Source: JAEZDC01 sp036676415 (lineage in GTDB: Bacteria; Bacteroidota; Bacteroidia; Chitinophagales; Chitinophagaceae). Taken from it: a stretch of DNA of 64,000 nt. Each line of letters starts with the position of its first letter. Within the stretch, counting starts at the first letter, position 1. The DNA lies in assembly GCA_036676415.1 (NCBI GenBank), contig JAKFCX010000005.1:1-64000 (forward strand), in the 5' to 3' direction. Below are positions 7,571-15,200 of this stretch, piece after piece. The notes under the pieces were generated by a model. That model saw only the letters and a program-made list of their open reading frames with translations, did not search any database and was not told where the DNA came from. The translations under genes were made by a program, and so were the position numbers.

Positions 7571-7615
7571 AACTTCGTTGCCCCGATAGCTATCGGGGCT
7601 CAGTTCTTAGTTCCG
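7571..7615. repeat. CCGATAGCTATCGG dispersed palindrome, copy A
   Basis: AACTTCGTTG is followed by the perfect 18-bp palindrome CCCCGATAGCTATCGGGG (7581-7598) and then CTCAGTTCTTAGTTCCG. It lies between plsC and priA and is one of at least six related intergenic elements in this window. Confidence 0.88.
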
Positions 7616-7664
7616 TTTCTATGGCATCTTTTCTTAGCGTTCCATCATTATCTTCGTCATACCG

Positions 7665-10157
7665 ATGAACTCTTCAGAAAACACTGAACTTTTTACTTCC
7701 TCACCTCGTGAAAGGCAATATGCTGAAGTGATCATTCCATTGGCCTTACCAAAGAATTATACCTGGGAAATACCGGAACAATTTCAGCAAACAATAAAGC
7801 CTGGTGTTCGTGTTGAAGTGATACTTGGTAAGAATAAAAAATATTCAGGATTGGTAAAAACCATATCATCTGATAAGCCTGAATCCTTCAAGCCAAAAGA
7901 GATATTGAATGTATTGGATTCAGATCCACTGGTGTACAAAGAACAGCTTTTACTCTGGCAATGGATGGCACATTATTATATGTGCAGTGAAGGAGAAGTA
8001 ATGCAGGCCGCAGTTCCGGCTAACCTGAAATTATCCAGCGAAACAATTCTTATCTGGAATGATGAGTTTGGAGATGATTATACCGGCCTAAGTGATGATG
8101 AATATGTGATTGCTGAAGCACTTGAATTAAAAAAGGAATTAAGGTTAAGTGAAGTTCAGCAGATACTGGATGCTTCTCATGTTTACCCAGTAATAAAAAA
8201 ACTGATTGAGAAGAATGTTTGTTATGTGTGGGAGAACCTGCAGGAAAAATATAAAGAGAAAAAAGAAACTTTCATCAGGCTGAACCCAACATACAACAAC
8301 GAGGAAAAATTATCTGAGTTATTGAACAACTGGAGTAAAGCACCAAAGCAAATGGAGTTGCTGCTCTCCTATCTTCACTTAATAAAAACAGAAGGTGAAG
8401 TAATACAGCCAGAGTTGCTGAAGAAATCAAATGCAACAGCAGCACAGTTAAAAGGCCTGGTTGAAAAGCAAATACTCATTACAGAAAAAAGATCTACAGA
8501 CAGAATCAAAAGTCTACCGAAAGATCTGAATATGGATTTCACTTTATCTCCTGCACAACAAACTGCATTAGATGAAGTACAACAGATCTTTAATGAGAAA
8601 CAGGTTTGTTTGTTACATGGTGTAACTTCCAGTGGTAAAACACAGATTTATGTGAACCTGATAGAACAGGCTATCAACGAAGGAAAACAGGTATTATACA
8701 TGTTACCGGAGATAGCCTTAACTGCACAAGTAATAAGAAGATTACAAAAACATTTCGGCGGACATATCGCTATTTACCATTCAAAGTTCAACCCAAATGA
8801 AAGAGTTGAGATCTGGAACAAAGTAAAAACGGGTGAAATAAAAGCGGTGCTTGGAGCTAGATCGTCGTTGTTTCTTCCTTTCCGGGAGTTGGGATTGATC
8901 ATCGTTGATGAAGAGCATGATCCTTCATACAAACAACAGGATCCTGCACCAAGGTATCATGGCAGAGATGCAGCCATTTATTATGCATCATTATTCAAAG
9001 CAAAAGTATTATTAGGTAGTGCCACACCATCCATAGAGAGTTTCTTCAACTGCAAACAAAACAAATACGGCCTCGTCAAATTGAATGAACGGTTCGGTCA
9101 GGTAGAAATGCCGGTATTGGAATTAATTGATGTAAAAACGGTTGCAACGAAGCAGAAAGGAAAGATCGCTGTAACACCACAACTGGTAGAAGGCATTCAG
9201 AAAAGCCTGGATGAAAAAAAACAGGTGATACTTTTTCAAAACCGGAGAGGATATTCACCTTATATGATCTGTGGTGTTTGTGGCTGGATACCTCAATGCC
9301 ATCATTGCAATGTTTCACTCACCTTTCATAAAGCTAAAAACAAATTAACCTGTCATTATTGTGGTAGTATATATCCGGTTTTACAAACCTGTGCTGCATG
9401 TGGTAGTCACACTTTCATGCAAAAAAATTTCGGGACAGAGAAGATAGAAGAAATGATAGCCGAACAATTTCCGCAAGCCAGGATATCAAGAATGGACTAT
9501 GACAGCATTAAAGGCAAACACGATCACGATGCCCTGATCAAATTATTTGAACAACAACGGATCGATATTCTTGTCGGCACACAAATGGTAGTAAAAGGGC
9601 TTGATTTTGAACATGTGAATCTCGTTGGCATTTTGGATGCTGATGGCATTTTAAATTTTACAGATTTCCGTGTAAACGAAAGAGCATTTCAATTGATGGA
9701 GCAAGTAAGTGGAAGAGCAGGACGAAAAGATGGAAAAGGAAAAGTACTGGTGCAGGTGAGTAATACGACTCATCCTGTATTGCAGTTTGTGCAGGAACAT
9801 AATTTTGATAAGCTGTACGAATTTGAGGTAGAGAACAGGAAACAGTTCTTCTACCCACCATTTTCAAGATTGATACAGGTTATATTCAGGCATAAAGAAC
9901 AACATATTGCAGAAGAAGCGGCAAACATAATGTTGCAGGGATTAAAGGCAAACTTTAGTAAATATATTTCAGGCCCGGCAGAACCATTGGTGAATAAAGT
10001 GCGAAACCAGTACCTGCAGGAATTGTTACTGAAGCTTCCTAAAGATTCTCAACTAATAGACAAATGCAAGCAGGAAATAGAACAACAGGTAGTGATCATT
10101 CAAACGAATAAGAGATACAGGCAGGTGAAAATTATTCCTGATGTTGACCCGATTTAA
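7665..10157 (+). CDS. priA: Primosomal protein N' (replication restart helicase)
   Basis: At 830 residues this is a full-length PriA, the 3'-to-5' DNA helicase that recognises stalled forks and starts replisome reloading. The N-terminal DNA-binding region is followed by the helicase with Walker A HGVTSSGKTQ (about 315-324), DEEH Walker B (about 415), and the PriA zinc-binding insertion with paired CxxC motifs (CGVCGW, CHHC, CHYCG, CAACG; about 537-587). The helicase C-terminal motif QVSGRAGR is intact. It starts at ATG 7665 and ends beside a heptamer repeat. No operon partner is evident. Confidence 0.96.
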   Translation: MNSSENTELFTSSPRERQYAEVIIPLALPKNYTWEIPEQFQQTIKPGVRVEVILGKNKKYSGLVKTISSDKPESFKPKEILNVLDSDPLVYKEQLLLWQWMAHYYMCSEGEVMQAAVPANLKLSSETILIWNDEFGDDYTGLSDDEYVIAEALELKKELRLSEVQQILDASHVYPVIKKLIEKNVCYVWENLQEKYKEKKETFIRLNPTYNNEEKLSELLNNWSKAPKQMELLLSYLHLIKTEGEVIQPELLKKSNATAAQLKGLVEKQILITEKRSTDRIKSLPKDLNMDFTLSPAQQTALDEVQQIFNEKQVCLLHGVTSSGKTQIYVNLIEQAINEGKQVLYMLPEIALTAQVIRRLQKHFGGHIAIYHSKFNPNERVEIWNKVKTGEIKAVLGARSSLFLPFRELGLIIVDEEHDPSYKQQDPAPRYHGRDAAIYYASLFKAKVLLGSATPSIESFFNCKQNKYGLVKLNERFGQVEMPVLELIDVKTVATKQKGKIAVTPQLVEGIQKSLDEKKQVILFQNRRGYSPYMICGVCGWIPQCHHCNVSLTFHKAKNKLTCHYCGSIYPVLQTCAACGSHTFMQKNFGTEKIEEMIAEQFPQARISRMDYDSIKGKHDHDALIKLFEQQRIDILVGTQMVVKGLDFEHVNLVGILDADGILNFTDFRVNERAFQLMEQVSGRAGRKDGKGKVLVQVSNTTHPVLQFVQEHNFDKLYEFEVENRKQFFYPPFSRLIQVIFRHKEQHIAEEAANIMLQGLKANFSKYISGPAEPLVNKVRNQYLQELLLKLPKDSQLIDKCKQEIEQQVVIIQTNKRYRQVKIIPDVDPI

Positions 10158-10205
10158 TGGGTGAATGGTGAATGGTGAATGGTGAATGGTCAATGGTGAA
10201 TATTG
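10157..10205. repeat. GAATGGT heptamer tandem repeat
   Basis: Seven-base units (GTGAATG, repeated, with one GTCAATG variant) run from the priA stop codon to about 10205, roughly six copies. A related TTGACCA-type run lies between dapA and accA at 57223-57254. Confidence 0.85.
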
Positions 10206-10212
10206 AACAAAT

Positions 10213-10254
10213 TGTATAAGAGCGCTCCGATAACTATCGGAGCAAGTAAAGCTT
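10213..10254. repeat. CCGATAGCTATCGG dispersed palindrome, copy B
   Basis: GCTCCGATAACTATCGGAGC (10224-10243) is a near-perfect palindrome, preceded by TGTATAAGAGC and followed by AAGTAAAGCTT, matching the flanks of copies D, E and F. Confidence 0.85.
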
Positions 10255-10281
10255 AATAATAATTCTGAAGCTAAGTACATA

Positions 10282-11298
10282 ATGAACATACAAAATAATA
10301 TATCCCTTAAGCAGTATAATACTTTTGGCATAGATGTATCAGCAAGATCATTTGCTTCTTTTACTTCTTTAGATGAACTTGAAGAAGGATTAAGTTTTCC
10401 ACTATCTCCTGATCACTCTCCACTCATTCTTGGAGGTGGAAGCAATATTTTGTTTACCAAAGATTATGATGGACTTGTGTTGAAGAATGAATTGAAAGGA
10501 ATTGAACTGGTGAATGAAGATGATGAACATTATTATGTGAAGGCTGCAGCCGGAGAAAACTGGCACCAGTTCGTGATGTTTTGTGTACAGCATGGCTATG
10601 CAGGACTTGAAAACTTAAGTCTTATACCTGGAAATGTTGGTGCGAGCCCAATGCAAAATATTGGTGCTTACGGTGTAGAGATCAAAGATGTTTTTTACGA
10701 ACTGGAAGCGTTTCATGTAAAGGATAAAGCAATTCAGAAATTTCCTGCTGAAGCCTGTGAATTTGGTTACAGGGAAAGTGTTTTTAAAAGAAAGTATAAA
10801 AACCAGTTCGTAATTCTAAATGTCACTTACCGTTTAAATAAAAAACCTTCACTCAATACTTCTTATGGAGCGATTGAACAGGAGTTAGAAAAGATGGGAG
10901 CTGGTGAAGTATCCATACAAACTATATCACAGGCTGTGATCAATATTCGTTCGTCCAAACTGCCTGACCCAAAAAATATAGGCAATGCAGGTAGTTTCTT
11001 TAAAAATCCAACGTTGCCGAAAGAAGAATTGAGTAGATTACAGAAGATTGATGCATCAATTCCATTTTATAATGTGGGTGATACACATATAAAAATTCCT
11101 GCTGGCTGGCTGATTGAAAACCTGGGATGGAAAGGTTATAGAAAAGATGATGCAGGATGTCATACAAAACAAGCTTTGGTGTTAGTGAATTATGGTAAAG
11201 CAACAGGCAAAGAAATTTATGACTTGTCTGAAGATATACTCACCAGTGTTAAAGAGAAATTTGACATAGACCTGGAGAGAGAGGTTAACATCATTTAA
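10282..11298 (+). CDS. murB: UDP-N-acetylmuramate dehydrogenase
   Basis: MurB reduces UDP-N-acetylglucosamine enolpyruvate to UDP-N-acetylmuramate with NADPH and FAD in cytosolic peptidoglycan precursor synthesis. The 338-residue protein has FAD-binding ILGGGSNILFT, the LIPGNVGASPMQNIGAYG loop, the proton-donor serine in NAGSFFKNP (Ser238) and the C-terminal ENLGWKG and HTKQALVLVN blocks. The long form with a Tyr-containing insertion is type I MurB. It is preceded by a palindrome repeat and followed by a promoter for the next gene, so it is probably monocistronic. Confidence 0.96.
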   Translation: MNIQNNISLKQYNTFGIDVSARSFASFTSLDELEEGLSFPLSPDHSPLILGGGSNILFTKDYDGLVLKNELKGIELVNEDDEHYYVKAAAGENWHQFVMFCVQHGYAGLENLSLIPGNVGASPMQNIGAYGVEIKDVFYELEAFHVKDKAIQKFPAEACEFGYRESVFKRKYKNQFVILNVTYRLNKKPSLNTSYGAIEQELEKMGAGEVSIQTISQAVINIRSSKLPDPKNIGNAGSFFKNPTLPKEELSRLQKIDASIPFYNVGDTHIKIPAGWLIENLGWKGYRKDDAGCHTKQALVLVNYGKATGKEIYDLSEDILTSVKEKFDIDLEREVNII

Positions 11299-11303
11299 CT
11301 TTT

Positions 11304-11331
11304 TTGTGAGCAGCATGAAAACTTATATTTG
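11304..11331 (+). promoter_or_regulatory. Bacteroidota-type promoter of the 11.36 kb gene
   Basis: TTG (11304-11306), a 17-base spacer and TATATTTG (11324-11331) fit the consensus exactly and end 23 bases before the start codon. Confidence 0.75.
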
Positions 11332-11354
11332 AGTCTTAAACCAAAACTACATCT

Positions 11355-11852
11355 ATGAAGAAAATACTGAGCCTTACGGCATGTATTCTTGTTTTATCCT
11401 TTGCATCAGATGCACAAACTGCGGCCAAATCAATTTATGCAGAACTTGGCGGACCTGGCGTTGTTTCTTTTAATTTCGATTCACGTTTCAGCAAAAAAGA
11501 AGATGGATTAGGTGGAAGAATCGGAATTGGTGGTTTTACTTTCAGAGACTGGTTTGATGATGGAAAAACGACAGTGATCTTTGTTCCGATCGGACTCAAT
11601 TACCTAATGGGAAAAGATGGAAAGAATTACTTTGAGTTGGGTGCAAGTATTACTCCAACATTTTCATCTTATAAAGGATCTTCCACTGGTGATGACGAAA
11701 CTTTCAGCACCACTTTCGGAAACCTATTATTTGGTTACCGTTTACAACCCAAAAATGGGGGCTTTACTTTCAGAGGATTTATTAGCCCGTTAATCAGTAA
11801 AGAAGGCTTTATTCCATATTATGGAGGTATCTCTCTTGGTTATAAATTTTAA
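11355..11852 (+). CDS. Small exported beta-barrel-like protein, unknown function
   Basis: A 165-residue protein with a signal peptide (MKKILSLTACILVLSFASDA, cleaved near AQT). The mature part is built of alternating polar/hydrophobic strands rich in Gly and aromatic residues (GGRIGIGGFTFRDWF, FELGASITPTF, LLFGYRLQPKNGGFTFRGF) and ends in YGGISLGYKF, a terminal aromatic residue as in outer-membrane beta-barrels. No specific family is recognised. It has its own promoter and a strong terminator, so it is a single-gene unit. Confidence 0.8.
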   Translation: MKKILSLTACILVLSFASDAQTAAKSIYAELGGPGVVSFNFDSRFSKKEDGLGGRIGIGGFTFRDWFDDGKTTVIFVPIGLNYLMGKDGKNYFELGASITPTFSSYKGSSTGDDETFSTTFGNLLFGYRLQPKNGGFTFRGFISPLISKEGFIPYYGGISLGYKF

Positions 11853-11865
11853 TTACACTTTTTTA

Positions 11866-11902
11866 TAAAAAGGCGGCAGCTAAATAGCTGCCGTTTTTAT
11901 TT
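11866..11902. terminator. Bidirectional terminator between convergent genes
   Basis: An 8-bp stem, CGGCAGCT with AGCTGCCG around AAAT, has an A-rich left flank and a T-rich right flank. It can end transcription of the 11.36 kb gene (plus) and of the ChlI-like gene (minus). Confidence 0.88.
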
Positions 11903-13458
11903 TACCTGAAGTCATCTTCGTTAATATCGTCATCATCATCTTCTTCTTCGCTAAAGTCCATCTGGCTGAAGTTCATCATACTTCCTACGAGATCTTTGAA
12001 CTGGATACGACCTTCGATGGTCTTCTTACTAATGAGTGAATAAGAAGAAAGTCCATGCAACACAAACTCCATCATTAAAGCTGTCTCATTTTCATTAGCC
12101 TGCGGATAATACTTTTTTACAAATGCAAACAGGCCATCCACTTTGTATAAAGCTACTATCCTATCAGCATCTTTCATATCAACCAACAGATCAAGATGAT
12201 TACCCGAATCAAACCATCTTGTAATTGATTTATATGGACTCTCTTCTGCTTTTTGTTGCTGTGATGGCTTTCCTGTATTTCGTTTCTTCTTGGTAGCTTC
12301 CGGATTTGGAAAATATTGTATGAACTGCGATCTTATCGAACGATCCAACAAATTAACTGCCACCTGGTATGGACCTTCCTGTTCACCTTCATACACCAAT
12401 TCAATTTTACCGGTGATAGATGGTATTACTCCAACAAGATCACTCAACCAAACCTGTGTTTGATTTTCATTGAAAATAATAGCTCTTCTTTCTGCACCGC
12501 TGATCGCATTTTCATATGCAGCAATTGTGAGCCTGGCACTCACACCACTTTTTTTATCAACGTATTCATTGCTTCTTGCTTCAAAGGCAACATTTTCCAG
12601 CAATCGTTTTATAATGTCGCTGACTACTACTTTCTCTTTTTGCTCTTCTAAAATATCAGCTTCCTGTTCAGTAATAGATAACGATGTTTCAATATCCTTT
12701 GGATAGTGCGTTAGAATCTGGCTTTGAATTCTATCCTTCAATGGGGTAACAATGCTTCCCCTGTTGGTATAATCTTCAGGGTTGGCAGTAAACACAAACA
12801 TGATATCCAGGGGCATTCGAAGTTTGAAGCCACGTATTTGTATATCACCCTCTTCCAAAATATTGAACAAGGCCACCTGTATTCTAGCCTGCAGATCAGG
12901 AATTTCGTTGATCACAAAAATTCCACGATTGCTTCTTGGAATAATACCATAGTGGATCACTCTTTCATCAGCGAAACTCAATCGAAGATTGGCAGCTTTA
13001 ATCGGATCGATATCACCAATCAAATCAGCAACACTTACATCAGGTGTAGCCAATTTCTCACCATACCTTTCACTTCTGTGCAACCACTGTACAGGTGTAT
13101 CATCTGCATGTTCAGCAACCTGGTCTTTACCAAACTTACTTAAAGGGTTGAATGGATCATCATTCACTTCACTACCTGCTATCACCGGAATATATTCATC
13201 GAGCAATTCAGTCATTTGCCTGGCCATTCTTGTTTTTGCCTGGCCACGTAATCCCAGGAATAAAATATTATGTCGGCTCAGCAAAGCTCTTTCCGTATCG
13301 GGTATAACTGTTTCTTCATAACCGATAATCCCCGTAAAAGGATTTTCTTTATTTCGAATCTTCTCAATCAGGTTCTTCCTGATCTCATCTTTTATCTGCA
13401 GGCTTTTATAACCAGCTTTCTTTAATTCGCCTAAGGTTTTTATTTTTTGAATGTTCAT
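11902..13458 (-). CDS. ChlI-like AAA+ ATPase (magnesium-chelatase-like)
   Basis: From ATG 13458 the protein has 518 residues; an ATG six codons upstream (13476) is possible. GLRGQAKT (69-76) is the P-loop, and GIFVINEIPDLQARIQVALF (around 180-200) is the Walker B region, with Asn-Glu instead of Asp-Glu, as I recall for this Bacteroidota group. FTANPEDYTNRGSIVTPLKD carries the sensor region. The C-terminus is very acidic (EEEDDDDDINEDDF). Magnesium chelatase I subunits work with a VWA subunit, and a VWA gene lies upstream on the same strand, but no chelatase H subunit or porphyrin gene is near. A chaperone-like metal-insertion or remodelling role is inferred. Confidence 0.85.
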   Translation of the reverse strand: MNIQKIKTLGELKKAGYKSLQIKDEIRKNLIEKIRNKENPFTGIIGYEETVIPDTERALLSRHNILFLGLRGQAKTRMARQMTELLDEYIPVIAGSEVNDDPFNPLSKFGKDQVAEHADDTPVQWLHRSERYGEKLATPDVSVADLIGDIDPIKAANLRLSFADERVIHYGIIPRSNRGIFVINEIPDLQARIQVALFNILEEGDIQIRGFKLRMPLDIMFVFTANPEDYTNRGSIVTPLKDRIQSQILTHYPKDIETSLSITEQEADILEEQKEKVVVSDIIKRLLENVAFEARSNEYVDKKSGVSARLTIAAYENAISGAERRAIIFNENQTQVWLSDLVGVIPSITGKIELVYEGEQEGPYQVAVNLLDRSIRSQFIQYFPNPEATKKKRNTGKPSQQQKAEESPYKSITRWFDSGNHLDLLVDMKDADRIVALYKVDGLFAFVKKYYPQANENETALMMEFVLHGLSSYSLISKKTIEGRIQFKDLVGSMMNFSQMDFSEEEDDDDDINEDDFR

Positions 13459-13468
13459 TTTTATGTAT

Positions 13469-13497
13469 TGCCACAAAGAAAATAAGGCACAAAGTCT
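13469..13497. repeat. CACAAAG intergenic repeat
   Basis: GCCACAAAGAAAATAAGGCACAAAG lies between the GxxExxY gene and the start of the ATPase gene; it is of the same style as the repeats at 2585 and 4316. Confidence 0.55.
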
Positions 13498-13512
13498 ATT
13501 TTCCTTGTTGAT

Positions 13513-13935
13513 TTAAACTATATATCTTTTTAAACCATTTTTTATAACCTCAACATTGAAGTTTATTAGAAATCCAAGCCTCTTTTTTGTAAGATTCAAA
13601 TGGCTGATTATTTGAGCCTGCCATACCGGATTTATAGTGTCTACAGCCTTTAATTCGCAAATAATTAAGTCTTCTACTAAAACATCTAATCGCAATCCCT
13701 CATTAAAAACAATATTGTCATAAACAATTGGAATGTCAACTTGCCTCTGATACTTTATTCCTTTTTTATATAATTCATGACAGAAGCAGGTTTCGTATAT
13801 CTTTTCAAGCAAACCAGGTCCGAGAGCTTTATGAACTTTAAAAGCACAGTCTACAATTTCTTTGGCAAGCAGTTCTTCTTTTTCAGAAAGTTTATGATGA
13901 TATTCCATAAGCTTTTTAACTTCTTGTGCCTTCAT
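13513..13935 (-). CDS. GxxExxY family protein (PD-(D/E)XK nuclease-like fold)
   Basis: This 140-residue protein has LGPGLLEKIYE (about residues 38-48), the GxxExxY signature, followed by RLDVLVEDLIICELKAVD (82-99), in which the Asp and the E-L-K resemble a PD-(D/E)XK active site. The family is widespread, scattered and of unproven function. Here it sits between the ATPase and the VWA gene, on the same strand and with a short gap on each side, splitting what is otherwise a two-gene unit. A CACAAAG-type repeat lies on its 3' side (13469-13497). Confidence 0.88.
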   Translation of the reverse strand: MKAQEVKKLMEYHHKLSEKEELLAKEIVDCAFKVHKALGPGLLEKIYETCFCHELYKKGIKYQRQVDIPIVYDNIVFNEGLRLDVLVEDLIICELKAVDTINPVWQAQIISHLNLTKKRLGFLINFNVEVIKNGLKRYIV

Positions 13936-13949
13936 GCCTTAGTGGCAAA

Positions 13950-15047
13950 TTAATAAACAGTTTTCCGCTTCCCACTTTCAAAGTCCTTGAATATAAAAGC
14001 ACCGAGTTTATCAAGGCTTGCAAAGAATGCTTTACCATTATTCATCTCGGTAAATTCCTGAACAAATTTTTGCAGGTAAGGGTCTGAAGCGATCATGAAT
14101 GTCGTGATTGGTATCTTCAACTTCTTACACTGTGCTGCAAGGTTAATACAACGGTTGACCACCTTTCTATCCAATCCAAAACTGTTCTTATAGTACTTGC
14201 CTCCTATCTTCAAACAAGTTGGCTTACCATCAGTAATCATGAAGATCTGTTTGTTCGGATTCTTTCTTCTTCTTAAAATATCCATGGCCAATTCAAGACC
14301 AGCAACCGTATTGGTATGGTAAGGACCAACCTGCAAATAAGGAAGATCTTTGATCTCTATTTGCCAGGCATCATTTCCAAACACAACTATATCTAACGTG
14401 TCTTTTGGATACTTCGTCGTGATCAATTCACTCAAAGCCATAGCAACTTTTTTTGCCGGTGTAATTCGGTCTTCACCATACAAGATCATTGAATGAGAAA
14501 TATCGATCATCAAAACAGTGGATGTTTGTGTTTTGAAATCTGTTTCCCTGATCTGCAGATCATCTTCTCTCATGGTAAAACTTTCAATACCATGATTGAT
14601 CTGGGCATTACGAATACTTTCAGTAAAATCTATCTGCTCCAGCATATCACCAAACTGGAACGGGCGTGTCTCAGGATTTATCTCATCACCCTGTCCTGGT
14701 TTAAATGTCTGGTGATTCCCTGATCTTGTTTTCTTCAGCTTTCCGAATATTTCTTCCAGGCTTCTTTTACGAATGCTTTGTTCAGATTTTGAAGTGATGG
14801 AAAAATTTCCGTTCACCGGATCTTCATCCATATAACCGTTTTGTTTCAGGTCATCAATAAAATCTCCCATTCCATATTCATCATCTGTAAAGCCATACTG
14901 CCTGTCCAATTCATTCATCCACTGCAACGCTTCTGATGCATCTCCATTCGTATAGCTGAGTAGTTGCATAAATACGTCGAGCATCTGCTCGAACTTTGAT
15001 TTTCCCTGCTGATTGGGATCAAATTGTATGAAACGGTGACCTATCAT
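13950..15047 (-). CDS. VWA domain-containing protein
   Basis: From ATG 15047 (an ATG at 15065 is also in frame) the protein has 365 residues. A VWA domain occupies the C-terminal half: the MIDAS motif is MIDISHSM (DxSxS) and a later ITDGKPT supplies the remaining Asp. The N-terminal half is charged and probably helical. No signal peptide or membrane helix is seen, so it is cytosolic. ChlD/CoxE-like VWA proteins pair with ChlI/MoxR-like ATPases, and that is the expected partner downstream (11902-13458). The pair is separated by a GxxExxY gene. Substrate unknown. Confidence 0.87.
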   Translation of the reverse strand: MIGHRFIQFDPNQQGKSKFEQMLDVFMQLLSYTNGDASEALQWMNELDRQYGFTDDEYGMGDFIDDLKQNGYMDEDPVNGNFSITSKSEQSIRKRSLEEIFGKLKKTRSGNHQTFKPGQGDEINPETRPFQFGDMLEQIDFTESIRNAQINHGIESFTMREDDLQIRETDFKTQTSTVLMIDISHSMILYGEDRITPAKKVAMALSELITTKYPKDTLDIVVFGNDAWQIEIKDLPYLQVGPYHTNTVAGLELAMDILRRRKNPNKQIFMITDGKPTCLKIGGKYYKNSFGLDRKVVNRCINLAAQCKKLKIPITTFMIASDPYLQKFVQEFTEMNNGKAFFASLDKLGAFIFKDFESGKRKTVY

Positions 15048-15167
15048 AATATAAAATCGTGTCAACCAAAAACGTGGTGCGAGCTGACAACATGTAAACT
15101 ACTCAAAAACTTGTTACAGTAATATTAATGACAGTAAACCGGATAAGGTTCTCCGTTTGTCGAAAAC

Positions 15168-15196
15168 AAAAATCCCGTCAAAGCGACGGGATTTTT
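15168..15196 (-). terminator. Terminator of the DUF2723 gene
   Basis: AAAAATCCCGTC, loop AAAGC, then GACGGGATTTTT: a perfect GC-rich stem with a T run on either strand, placed just after the 15201 stop codon and before the VWA gene on the same strand. Confidence 0.9.
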
Positions 15197-15200
15197 AAAT

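Noticed and set aside
12724..13143. 139-codon antisense frame inside the ChlI-like ATPase
   Set aside because: Shadow of a conserved AAA+ gene; no domain.
11902..13458. True magnesium chelatase for bacteriochlorophyll
   Set aside because: No H subunit or porphyrin genes are near, and the VWA partner is not of the long ChlD type; kept as ChlI-like only.
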